64,000 nt of DNA from Streptomyces netropsis (GTDB lineage: Bacteria > Actinomycetota > Actinomycetes > Streptomycetales > Streptomycetaceae): positions 434,001 through 498,000 of the forward strand of contig NZ_JACHJG010000002.1 of the NCBI RefSeq assembly GCF_014203545.1, written 5' to 3'. The notes under the pieces are model-generated. The model was given only the letters and a program-made list of their open reading frames with translations, was not told the DNA's origin and ran no database searches. The number at the start of each line of letters is the position of its first letter. The stretch's first letter is position 1. Below are positions 53,783 to 62,800 of this stretch, in pieces. A program made the position numbers and the translations under genes.

Positions 53783-54841
53783 TCAGCGCGCGCCGTAGAA
53801 CTCGCGGATCTTCCCGACGATGTAGGTCTGGTCCTCTTCGGTCAGGCCCGTGTGCGTCGGCAGGTAGAAGCCGTCCTCGGCGAACCTGGTCGCGTTCAGC
53901 GTCGGCCAGACCGGGTCGAGGTAGCCGGGCTGCATGCTCATCGGCTTGAAGAACACCCGGGTCTCGATGGAGGCGTCGGCCAGGAACGCGCGCAGCTCCT
54001 CGCGGCGCTCGGCGCGCAGGTCGTACATCCACAGCACGTCCCGCGGGGGCATCAGGGTGATGCCCTCGATGTCCCGCAGCCCCTCGTCGTAGCGCTTCTC
54101 TATCTCCCGGCGGGTGGCCAGGATCTCGTCCAGCTGCTCGACCTGGGCCAGCGCGACGGCGGCCTGGAGGTTCGTCATACGGAAGTTGTAAGCGAGCTTC
54201 TTGTGCAGGAAGTTGTGTTCCTTGTTGAAGGCCATGCCCCGCAGATGGGCCATCTGCTCCGCCAGCCGGGGGTCGTTCGTGAGGCAGATGCCGCCCTCGC
54301 CAGAGGTGATGATCTTGTTGGCGAAGAGCGAGAAACAGGCGATGTCGCCGACCGGCCGTACGCCGTGCGCCTCCGCCGTGTCCTCGACGACCCGCAGGTT
54401 GTAGTCGTGGGCCAGCTCCATGATCGCGTCCATGTCGCACCGGCGCCCGTAGATGTGCACCGGCATGATGACCTTCGTGCGCGGGGTGATCTTCTCCTCG
54501 ATGCGGGAGACGTCGATATTGAGATCGTCCCCGCAGTCCACGAACACCGGGGTCGCGCCCAGATACGTCGCCGCCCACGCGGTCGCGATCATCGTGAATT
54601 CGGGAATCAGCACCTCGTCGCCCGGGCCGACACCCAGCGCCCGCAGGGCGAGGGTCAGCGCCGTGGTCCCGGAGGAACAGGCGACGCCGTGCGCGACGCC
54701 GTTGTACCGCGCGAATTCGCTCTCGAATTCCTTGACCTTCGGCCCCTGCGACGAGATCCAGCCGTCGTTGATCGCCTCGGTCACATAGGAAAGCTCCCGC
54801 CCCTTGAGCCAGGGCTGCGAAACCGGATACGTGAATGCCAT
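53783..54841 (-). CDS. nysDII: PLP-dependent sugar aminotransferase, mycosamine synthase type (NysDII/AmphDII/PimC)
   Basis: This 352-residue cytosolic enzyme of the DegT/DnrJ/EryC1 family is expected to transaminate a GDP-keto-6-deoxymannose intermediate, using an amino-acid donor, to give GDP-mycosamine. ATG at 54841 follows GAGG with 5-bp spacing, 11 bp after the glycosyltransferase stop, so the two are co-transcribed. PLP features are visible: ACSSGTTAL (residues 54-62), EDTAEAHG (153-160) with the ring-nitrogen Asp, and Lys176 in FANKIITSGEGG as the Schiff-base lysine. It resembles GDP-perosamine synthases. The partner GDP-mannose dehydratase (DIII in nystatin) is not in the window. In the nystatin layout it lies just upstream of base 1. 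Confidence 0.92.
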   Translation of the reverse strand: MAFTYPVSQPWLKGRELSYVTEAINDGWISSQGPKVKEFESEFARYNGVAHGVACSSGTTALTLALRALGVGPGDEVLIPEFTMIATAWAATYLGATPVFVDCGDDLNIDVSRIEEKITPRTKVIMPVHIYGRRCDMDAIMELAHDYNLRVVEDTAEAHGVRPVGDIACFSLFANKIITSGEGGICLTNDPRLAEQMAHLRGMAFNKEHNFLHKKLAYNFRMTNLQAAVALAQVEQLDEILATRREIEKRYDEGLRDIEGITLMPPRDVLWMYDLRAERREELRAFLADASIETRVFFKPMSMQPGYLDPVWPTLNATRFAEDGFYLPTHTGLTEEDQTYIVGKIREFYGAR

Positions 54842-54852
54842 GGAAACCTCGC

Positions 54853-56241
54853 TCAGTCCTTTGCCAGTGCGGGGAGTCCAAGGATCAGATCGGCCGCGGC
54901 GCCCCGCCCGCCGGCCGCCCGCAGAACCTGTCCGAAGTGCTCGGCGCGCTCGCGGAACGAACGGTCGCTGAGCACCCTGGCCAGCTTGTCGACCACGTCG
55001 TCCGCGTCGATGGTCTCGGGGCGGTCGAGCTTCAGGCTCACCCCGAAGTCCTGGCCGCGCCGGGCCTGGTCGTCGCAGTCCACCCACAACGGCCGCACGA
55101 CCAGGGGCTTGCCGAAATACAGGCCCTCGTGGAAACCGTTGCCGCCCGCGTGGGTGAAGAAGACCTTCACGCTCGGGTGGGCCAGCACATCGAGCTGGGA
55201 GGGAACCCAGTCCACGATCCGCAGATTGTCCGGCAGCAGCTCCGCCGAGGGCAGCAGCTTCTGCTGCTCCTGGGGCAGCTTCCACAGGAATTGGTGCCGG
55301 TCGCTCATCCGCCGTGCGACCTCCACCAGCGACGCGATGTGCTCCCGCGTCATCCTGGTGATCGTGCCGAAGCCCATGTAGACCACGGAGTCGTTGTGCG
55401 CGAGCCATTCGGAGAGACCGTCGTCCTCGGGCGCCTGGGGCAGCGGCGGCACCATCGTGCCGACCAGCTTCATCTTGGCGGGAACGGGGAACGGGTAGTC
55501 CAGTTCGGGCACCGAATAGCACAGGACCATCTCGGACTTGTCGATCCGGACCATCATCCCGCGCGCCTCGGGGGAGATGCCCAGCTCCGCGCGGACCTGA
55601 TTGTCCTCCTCCACCACCTTGCGCATGTCGGAGGTCATGAACAGCCCCAGCGTGCGCATTCTGAACAGCTGGTTGGCCACCCGCTGGACGGGGGTCATGT
55701 CCAACGGCAGACCGGTGTGCGGCACGGGAAAGTGAGGCGGCGTGTGCGACTTGGCGAAGGGCACGTGCGAGGTCAGCACATTGCTGGGCAGGAACGGCAC
55801 ACCCAGCACGAACGGGATCTTCTTGGTGACCGCCAGTTCGTACGCGTACTGGCACATGCTCTCGATGACCATCAGCGCCGGCTCGACCTCGTCCACCACG
55901 GCCTCGAGCGCCCGGTACTTCTCCACCCGCGAGCGCGGGGCGAACGAGTGCTTGATGACCGCCCGGTGCGCCTTGAACCTCGACCGCTGCGTCACCTCCC
56001 GGTACGTCTTGTCGTCCCAGGTGACGGCCGACATCTCGGACACCACCTCGCCCAGGGAAGCGAACTCCACCGGGGTGTCCACCTTGAGCGCCTCGATCTC
56101 CGAGCGCCGGTTCTCGTCCGTCGCGAACCACAGGTCCTCGACTCCCCGGCGGGACAGCTCCTCGGCCAGGACGAGCAGCGGATTCAACAGTCCGCTTTCG
56201 GGATAACTGACGAACAGAATCGGCCGCCGAGTCGAGCCCAT
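54853..56241 (-). CDS. nysDI: Glycosyltransferase, mycosaminyl transferase type (NysDI/AmphDI/PimK)
   Basis: This GT1-family, GT-B-fold enzyme of 462 residues is expected to transfer mycosamine from GDP-mycosamine to the C19 hydroxyl of the macrolactone. ATG at 56241 follows GGAGG with 9-bp spacing. Longer in-frame readings upstream run into the promoter region and add no family sequence. The N-terminal acceptor domain starts ILFVSYPESGLLNPLLVLAE. The C-terminal nucleotide-sugar motif THAGGNGFHEGLYFGKPLVV is near residues 360-385. It is the first gene of a minus-strand unit with the aminotransferase and is transcribed divergently from the loading PKS. A PimM-like operator lies about 180-190 bp upstream. 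The acceptor position is inferred from the family. Confidence 0.92.
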   Translation of the reverse strand: MGSTRRPILFVSYPESGLLNPLLVLAEELSRRGVEDLWFATDENRRSEIEALKVDTPVEFASLGEVVSEMSAVTWDDKTYREVTQRSRFKAHRAVIKHSFAPRSRVEKYRALEAVVDEVEPALMVIESMCQYAYELAVTKKIPFVLGVPFLPSNVLTSHVPFAKSHTPPHFPVPHTGLPLDMTPVQRVANQLFRMRTLGLFMTSDMRKVVEEDNQVRAELGISPEARGMMVRIDKSEMVLCYSVPELDYPFPVPAKMKLVGTMVPPLPQAPEDDGLSEWLAHNDSVVYMGFGTITRMTREHIASLVEVARRMSDRHQFLWKLPQEQQKLLPSAELLPDNLRIVDWVPSQLDVLAHPSVKVFFTHAGGNGFHEGLYFGKPLVVRPLWVDCDDQARRGQDFGVSLKLDRPETIDADDVVDKLARVLSDRSFRERAEHFGQVLRAAGGRGAAADLILGLPALAKD

Positions 56242-56417
56242 GACAATAACCCTCCAGAAGTGGCGGCCCGGCAGCTCGGCGCCAGGTGTGCGCACGGCCG
56301 GTCGCCGAGTGGCCGCGTTCATCGATGCCCGCGCCCACAGCCGGCGTCGTCCGCCCGGGACGTCAAGGGACAAGAGTGCGGGAAGAAGCGTGACAGTTAC
56401 TTGGTCTCACGCCAGGT

Positions 56418-56433
56418 CGAAGAGAATCCCTAG
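56418..56433 (-). promoter_or_regulatory. PimM-like PAS-LuxR operator candidate facing the glycosyltransferase
   Basis: Read on the minus strand, the sequence is CTAGGGATTCTCTTCG. It matches the published PimM consensus CTVGGGAWWTCCCBAG at 12 of 16 positions, with one half-site perfect (CTAGGGATT). It lies about 180 bp upstream of the glycosyltransferase start. Confidence 0.6.
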
Positions 56434-56524
56434 TCTTCGCGACCGACGGATCGACCGGACCGCCGGACCGTGGCCGTCCGTAGCGGATATGACGCGACGT
56501 CAGACGAGAGATCACGTTCTTCTT

Positions 56525-56540
56525 GTAGGGAAATCTACAG
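56525..56540 (+). promoter_or_regulatory. PimM-like PAS-LuxR operator candidate facing the loading PKS
   Basis: GTAGGGAAATCTACAG matches the PimM consensus CTVGGGAWWTCCCBAG at 13 of 16 positions. It is itself an inverted repeat (TGTAG...CTACA, 56524-56539). It lies about 72 bp upstream of the loading PKS start, where it would overlap a -35 region, as PimM sites do. Confidence 0.68.
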
Positions 56541-56552
56541 CCTTCCCGCCCA

Positions 56553-56558
56553 TACGAT
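56553..56558 (+). promoter_or_regulatory. Possible -10 element of the loading PKS promoter
   Basis: TACGAT fits the TANNNT pattern and lies 12 bp after the operator candidate. The -35 position would then fall inside the operator (about 56530-56535), consistent with an activator-dependent promoter. It is a single-hexamer call and therefore weak. Confidence 0.4.
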
Positions 56559-56611
56559 CCGGCTCGAAGTGAAGTATCCGAGCCGACATTCCTCATGGGT
56601 GGTGCAGCGTC

Positions 56612-59600
56612 ATGACGAGCGGAGCAGACAGCGCGTCCTGCGGCGCGGGCGATCAGGGGGCCGGAGCGCACGCCGACGACCCGGTGGTGATCGTCGGGAC
56701 GGCGTGCCGGTACCCCGGCGGCGTACGGTCGGCCGCGGACCTGTGGGACGTGGTCGCCTCCGGCCAGGACGTGATCTCCGCGTTCCCCGCCGACCGCGGC
56801 TGGGACCTGGAGGCCCTCGCCGGTACCGGCCGGGGCTCCAGCGCCACCCGTGAGGGCGGATTCCTCTACGACGCGGCCGACTTCGACGCCGGGTTCTTCG
56901 GCATCTCCCCCCGGGAGGCGCTGGGCATGGACCCGCAGCAGCGCCTGACGCTGGAGGTGTCCTGGGAGGCCGTGGAACACGCCGGGATCGACCCGGTGAG
57001 CCTGCGCGGCAGCCGGACCGGCGTCTTCGTCGGCACGAACGGCCAGGACTACGCGCTCGTCACCCAGCTGTCGACGGAGGACCTGGAAGGGCACTCCCTG
57101 ACCGGACTGTCCCCCGCGGTGGCCTCCGGCCGGGTGGCCTACACCCTCGGACTGGAGGGGCCGGCGATCACCGTGGACACGGCCGCCTCCTCCTCCCTGG
57201 TCGCCCTGCACTGGGCGGCGCAGTCGCTGCGCGCGGGGGAATGCTCGCTCGCCCTGGCCGGCGGGGTGACGGTCATGTCCACCCCGACGGCCTTCGTCGG
57301 GCACTCCCGGCAGGGCGGCATGGCTCCCGACGGGCGGTGCAGGGTGTTCTCCGACGCCGCGGACGGCACGGCTTGGGCCGAGGGCGTCGGCATGGTGCTG
57401 CTGGAACGGCTGTCGGACGCGCGGCGCAACGGTCATCCGGTGCTGGCGGTGCTGCGGGGCAGTGCGGTGAATCAGGATGGTGCGTCGAACGGTCTGACGG
57501 CGCCCAATGGTCCGTCGCAGCAGCGGGTGATCCGTCAGGCGTTGGCCAATGCGGGTCTCACTGCGGCTGATGTGGATGCGGTGGAGGCGCACGGTACGGG
57601 TACCAAGCTGGGTGATCCGATCGAGGCGCAGGCGCTGCTGGCCACGTACGGCCAGGGTCGTGAGGTGCCGTTGCGGCTGGGTTCGTTGAAGTCGAACATC
57701 GGTCATACGCAGGCCGCTGCCGGTGTCGCGGGTGTCATCAAGATGGTCATGGCGATGCGCCACGGCGTCCTCCCCAAGACCCTGCACAGCGACACCGCCT
57801 CCTCCCATGTGGACTGGTCGGCGGGCGCCGTGGAACTGCTCACCGACTCGGTGCCGTGGCCGGAGACGGGGCGCGCCCGGCGGGCCGGGGTGTCGTCGTT
57901 CGGCATCAGCGGCACCAACGCGCACGCGGTGCTGGAGCAGGCCCCGCCGGTCGACGAACCGGTACGGGAGCCGGGCACGGGCACGGCGCCCGCCGTGGTG
58001 CCGTGGGTGATATCCGCCCGCACCGAGGAAGCGCTCGACGCCCAACTGGACCGCGTCAGGCCGCTCGCGGCCGCCGACGCCGGACTCTCACCGGTGGACG
58101 TCGGCTTCTCACTGGCGGCCGGCCGGTCGGTGTTCGAGCACCGCGCGGTGCTGCTCGCCGCACGGGGCGAGACGGCCCTGGCGGCACGTGGCACGGCGGG
58201 CGGCGCGGGAGCACTGGCGGCGCTGTTCCCGGGGCAGGGGAGCCAGCGCCTCGGCATGGGCCGGGAGCTGTACGGCCGGTTCCCGGTGTTCGCCGACGCC
58301 CTGGACAAGGCGCTGTCCGTCCTGGACCGCTACCTGCCGCGCCCGCTCCGGGACGTGATGTGGGGCGACGACCCCGAGGAGCTGAACCTCACCGGCTACA
58401 CCCAGACCGCCCTGTTCGCGGTGGAGGTGGCGCTGTTCCGTCTGGTGGAGTCCTTCGGCGTCACACCGGACTTCGTGGCCGGCCACTCCATCGGCGAGGT
58501 GGCGGCCGCCCATGTGGCCGGGGTGTTCTCGTTGGAGGACGCCTGCCGGCTGGTGGCCGAACGCGGACGGCTGATGCAGGAGGTCGCGGACCGCGGCGCG
58601 ATGGTGGCCGTCCAGGCGACCGAGGACGAGGTGCTGCCGCTGCTGACCGAGAAGGTGTCGATCGCCGCGGTCAACGGCCCGTCGTCGGTGGTCGTCTCCG
58701 GCACCGAGGACGCGGTCCTGGAGATCGCGGGACGACTGGCGGCCGACGGGCGCAAGACCTCGCGGCTGCGGGTGACGATGGCCGCCCACTCGCCGCTGAT
58801 GGAATCGATGCTGGACGCGTTCCGCGCGGTGCTCGAAGGCCTGACGTTCTCCGCGCCGACCCTGCCCGTGGTCTCCAACCTCACCGGCCGCATCGCCGAG
58901 CCCGAGGAGCTGTGCGCGCCGGAGTACTGGGTGCGGCACGTACGCCGGGCCGTCCGCTTCGCCGACGGGATCACGACCCTGCACACGGCCGGCGTCGGCG
59001 TCACCCTCGAACTGGGCCCCGGCGGCATCCTCTCCGCCATGGCCCGGGACTGCCTGGGTGCGGCGGACCTCACGGTGGTGCCCGCGCTGCGCGACGACCG
59101 CGGCGAGGAGGCCGCCCTGGTGACCGCGCTGAGCCGCCTGCACGTCATCGGCGCGCCGGTGGACTGGCCGCGGATGTTCGAGGGCACGGCCGCCCACCGG
59201 GTGGACCTGCCGACGTACGCCTTCCAGCACGAGCGTTTCTGGCCGATCGGCGCGGACACCACGCTGCGGCACACGGCGGTCGACGGTGACCATGCCGAGG
59301 CGCGGCCCGCGCCCGCACCGGCCGGCGGGGCGCGGCCGCTCGGCGAGTGGCTGGAGTCGATGCCCGCCGCCAAGCGCGCCGGGTACCTGCTCGACCTCGT
59401 ACGCTCCGAGGCCGCCGCCGTGCTCGGGCACGGCGGCGTGGGGCGCGTCGGCGCCCACCACATCTTCAAGGAACTGGGCTTCGACTCGCTGACCGCCGTC
59501 GAACTCTGTGACCGGCTGAGCGCCGTCACCGGGCTACGGCTGCCCAGCTCGCTCGTCTTCGACTGCCCGACACCGGCGTCGGTCGCCGACCACCTGCTGG

Positions 59601-59854
59601 CGCACCTCGTGGACGGCTCCCCGGAGTCGGCTCTCCGCGAACTCGACACGCTGGAAGCCGTGGTGCGGGCCGCGGCGGTGGACGGCACGGACGCCGAGCG
59701 CGCGGCGATCGCCGCACGGCTGGACCAACTCGTCCTCTCCCTAAGGGAATTGACGCGAACGGCGGAGCTGCCCGACGACTCCGAAGAGGACATCAAGACG
59801 GCGTCGGTCGACAGACTGCTCGACATCATCGACGAAGAATTCGAAATCGCTTAA
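56612..59854 (+). CDS. nysA: Polyketide loading protein KS(Ala)-AT-ACP, NysA position, without DH
   Basis: This 1080-residue starter module primes the assembly line, expected to give acetate by loading and decarboxylating malonyl-CoA. ATG at 56612 is the only sensible start; the Shine-Dalgarno is weak. The KS (from residue 24) has DTAASSS, with Ala192 where extension KSs have Cys, while EAHGTGT and SNIGHTQ are intact, so it cannot condense but may decarboxylate. The AT has Ser626 in GHSIGE and MAAH in place of HAFH. The AT-ACP linker is only about 60 residues and has no DH. ACP Ser959 is in GFDSL. The C-terminal docking region (leucine-rich helix then [14 protein letters not shown]) matches the N-terminal helix of the next PKS. 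As I recall, NysA and AmphA carry Ser at the KS site and a DH, so this is a stripped-down version. Confidence 0.9.
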   Translation: MTSGADSASCGAGDQGAGAHADDPVVIVGTACRYPGGVRSAADLWDVVASGQDVISAFPADRGWDLEALAGTGRGSSATREGGFLYDAADFDAGFFGISPREALGMDPQQRLTLEVSWEAVEHAGIDPVSLRGSRTGVFVGTNGQDYALVTQLSTEDLEGHSLTGLSPAVASGRVAYTLGLEGPAITVDTAASSSLVALHWAAQSLRAGECSLALAGGVTVMSTPTAFVGHSRQGGMAPDGRCRVFSDAADGTAWAEGVGMVLLERLSDARRNGHPVLAVLRGSAVNQDGASNGLTAPNGPSQQRVIRQALANAGLTAADVDAVEAHGTGTKLGDPIEAQALLATYGQGREVPLRLGSLKSNIGHTQAAAGVAGVIKMVMAMRHGVLPKTLHSDTASSHVDWSAGAVELLTDSVPWPETGRARRAGVSSFGISGTNAHAVLEQAPPVDEPVREPGTGTAPAVVPWVISARTEEALDAQLDRVRPLAAADAGLSPVDVGFSLAAGRSVFEHRAVLLAARGETALAARGTAGGAGALAALFPGQGSQRLGMGRELYGRFPVFADALDKALSVLDRYLPRPLRDVMWGDDPEELNLTGYTQTALFAVEVALFRLVESFGVTPDFVAGHSIGEVAAAHVAGVFSLEDACRLVAERGRLMQEVADRGAMVAVQATEDEVLPLLTEKVSIAAVNGPSSVVVSGTEDAVLEIAGRLAADGRKTSRLRVTMAAHSPLMESMLDAFRAVLEGLTFSAPTLPVVSNLTGRIAEPEELCAPEYWVRHVRRAVRFADGITTLHTAGVGVTLELGPGGILSAMARDCLGAADLTVVPALRDDRGEEAALVTALSRLHVIGAPVDWPRMFEGTAAHRVDLPTYAFQHERFWPIGADTTLRHTAVDGDHAEARPAPAPAGGARPLGEWLESMPAAKRAGYLLDLVRSEAAAVLGHGGVGRVGAHHIFKELGFDSLTAVELCDRLSAVTGLRLPSSLVFDCPTPASVADHLLAHLVDGSPESALRELDTLEAVVRAAAVDGTDAERAAIAARLDQLVLSLRELTRTAELPDDSEEDIKTASVDRLLDIIDEEFEIA
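57407..57843 (+). repeat. KS tract of the loading module, about 99% identical to 60724-61160
   Basis: This 437-bp segment covers the C-terminal half of the KS, including [12 protein letters not shown] and SNIGHTQ. It aligns gap-free with 60724-61160 at offset 3317, and I count about five differences. Codons in most of the tract end in T or G far more than the flanks, so it looks like a recent conversion patch. Confidence 0.9.
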
Positions 59855-59895
59855 AGATCGACAGCTTTCGTTCATAACGGGATGAGGACGGACCG

Positions 59896-62800
59896 GTGCA
59901 GGAAGACCAGCAGGACAAAGTTGTCGACTACTTGAGGCGAGTCGCCGCGGACCTCCGACGTGCGCGCCAGCGCATCGACGAACTGGAGTCCAAGAGCCGC
60001 GAGCCGATCGCGATCGTGGGCATGGGCTGCCGGTTCCCCGGCGGGGTCGCCTCGCCGGAGGGGCTGTGGGACCTGGTCGCGTCCGAGGGTGACGCCATCT
60101 CCGGCTTCCCGGCCGACCGCGGCTGGGACCTGGCCGCGCTGACCGGCGACGGCGAGGGCCACAGCGCGACCCACGAGGGCGGATTCCTCTACGAGGCGGG
60201 CGACTTCGACGCCGGGTTCTTCGGGATCTCCCCGCGTGAGGCGCTGGGCATGGACCCGCAGCAGCGGCTGCTGCTGGAGGTCTCCTGGGAGGCGCTGGAG
60301 CGGGCCGGCATCGACCCGCTGTCGCTGCGCGGCAGCCAGGCGGGCGTCTTCGTCGGCTCGTACCACTGGAACCCGGGCACGGCCCGGGCGACGGGCGAAC
60401 TGGACGGCCACGCGCTGACCGGCACCGCGGCCAGCGTCCTGTCGGGACGCCTCGCCTACACACTCGGCCTCGAGGGCCCGGCGCTCACCGTCGACACCGC
60501 CTGCTCGTCCTCGCTGGTGGCCCTGCACGTGGCGATGCGGTCGCTGCGTGACGACGAGTGCTCGCTCGCCGTCGTCGGCGGCGTCACCGTCCTGTCCGAC
60601 CCCGCCGTGTTCGTCGAGTTCAGCAAGCAGGGCGGACTGGCCCCCGACGGCCGCTGCAAGGCGTTCTCCGACGCCGCGGACGGCACGGGCTGGTCCGAGG
60701 GCGTCGGCGCACTCGTCATCGAGCGGCTGTCGGACGCGCGGCGCAACGGTCATCCGGTGCTGGCGGTGCTGCGGGGCAGTGCGGTGAATCAGGATGGTGC
60801 GTCGAACGGTCTGACGGCGCCCAATGGTCCGTCGCAGCAGCGGGTGATCCGTCAGGCGTTGGCCAATGCGGGTCTCACGGCGGCTGATGTGGATGCGGTG
60901 GAGGCGCACGGTACGGGTACCAAGCTGGGTGATCCGATCGAGGCGCAGGCGCTGCTGGCCACCTATGGCCAGGGTCGTGAGGTGCCGTTGCGGCTGGGTT
61001 CGTTGAAGTCGAACATCGGTCATACGCAGGCCGCTGCCGGTGTCGCGGGCGTGATCAAGATGGTCATGGCGATGCGCCACGGCGTCCTCCCCAAGACCCT
61101 GCACAGCGACACCGCCTCCTCCCATGTGGACTGGTCGGCGGGCGCCGTGGAACTGCTCACGGAGTCGGTCGAGTGGCCGGCGGGGGAGCGGCCGCGCCGC
61201 TGCGCGGTGTCGTCCTTCGGCGTCAGCGGGACGAACGCGCACGCGGTGCTGGAGGAAGCACCGCAGGAGGAGCCCGCCGTCGAGGAGCCGCCGACCACGG
61301 ACAACACCGCCACGGTGGTCCCCTGGGTGCTCTCCGGCCGGGCCCCGGCCGCCGTGCGCGACCAGGCCGCGAACCTTCTCTCCCGGCTGGACGCCGAACC
61401 CGGCCTCCGCGCGGTCGACGTGGGGTACTCCCTCGCCTCCCGGTCGCTGTTCGAGCACCGCGCCGTGGTGCTGGGCGCCGGCATGGACGACCTGCGGGAG
61501 GGACTCGGCACCCTGGCGGCCGAGGAGAGCGCCGCAGCCGTCGTCCAGGGTGTCGCGGACATCGAGGGCAAGACGGTGTTCGTGTTCCCGGGGCAGGGTT
61601 CGCAGTGGGTGGGCATGGGTGCCCGGCTGCTGGAGGAGTCGCCCGTCTTCGCCGAGAGGCTGGCGGAGTGCGCGGAGGCGCTGGGCACCTTCGTGGACTG
61701 GTCGTTGACGGACGTCCTGCGCCAGATGCCGGGTGCGCCGTCCCTGGAGCGGGTCGACGTCGTACAGCCGGCGTCGTTCGCGGTGATGGTGTCGTTGGCG
61801 GCGTTGTGGCAGGCGCATGGTGTGCGTCCTGATGCTGTGGTGGGTCATTCTCAGGGTGAGATCGCCGCGGCTGTGGTGTCGGGTGCGTTGTCGTTGGAGG
61901 ACGGCGCGCGGGTGGTGGCGTTGCGGAGCCAGGCGATCGGCCGTCGGCTGGCGGGGCGTGGCGGGATGATGTCGGTCGCGCTGCCGGTCGCGGAGGTCGA
62001 GGAGCGGCTGGACGGTTTCGCGGGCCGGGTGTCGGTCGCGGCGGTCAACGGGCCGCGTTCGGTGGTGGTTTCCGGTGATCCGCAGGGTCTGGACGACCTG
62101 TTCGCGCAGCTCACGGACGAGGGTGTTCGGGTCCGGCGGATCGCGGTGGACTACGCCTCGCACTCCGCTCAGGTCGAGGACCTTCACGAGGAGCTGCTGT
62201 CCGAGCTGGGACCGATCCGTCCCCGCGAGTCCGAGGTGCCGTTCGTCTCGACGGTGTCGGGCGAGTGGCTGGACACCAGCGGGATGGACGCCGAGTACTG
62301 GTACGGCAACCTGCGCAACACCGTCCGGTTCGAAGCGGGCATACGGACGCTGCTCGACGCGGACCACGGCGTGTTCGTGGAGGTCAGCTCGCACCCCGTG
62401 CTGGCGATGGCCGTTCAGGACGTCATCGAGGACGCCGGCGGTCACGCCGTCGCCGTGGGGACCCTGCGGCGCTACGAGGGCGACCTGTACCGCTTCCTGA
62501 CCTCGCTGGCGGAGGTGTACGTCCGGGGCGTCCCGGTCGACTGGCGGTCCGTCCACACCGGCACCGGTGCCCGCCGGGTGGACCTGCCGACCTACGCGTT
62601 CCAGCACGAACGCCTCTGGGCCATGCCGCACGAGGTCGAGCTCCTCGCGGCGGCGGACCCCGCCGACGCCGAGTTCTGGGCCGCCGTGGAGCGGGAGGAC
62701 CTGGGCTCGCTCACCTCCCGTCTGCACATCGACGAGGACTCCCTCGCCGCCGTGCTGCCCGCCCTGTCGTCGTGGCGCCGTGAGCGGCGTGAGCAGTCCG

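Larger units (their letters stand above)
56242..56611. promoter_or_regulatory. 370-bp divergent promoter region between sugar genes and loading PKS
   Basis: This is the only gene-free stretch over 300 bp. It is clearly less GC-biased than the coding DNA and carries two PimM-like operator candidates, one facing each gene. Short open frames inside it lack codon bias and ribosome sites. It should drive the glycosyltransferase-aminotransferase unit leftward and the loading and extension PKS genes rightward. Confidence 0.8.

Noticed and set aside
56240-56572. Small plus-strand open frame in the divergent intergenic region
   Set aside because: It overlaps both operator candidates, has no ribosome site, starts over the glycosyltransferase start codon, and lacks the codon bias of real genes here.
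57182-57190. Ala at the loading KS active site as a simple sequencing error
   Set aside because: The change requires TGC to GCC, more than one base, and an inactive KS fits a loading module, so a real substitution is more likely.
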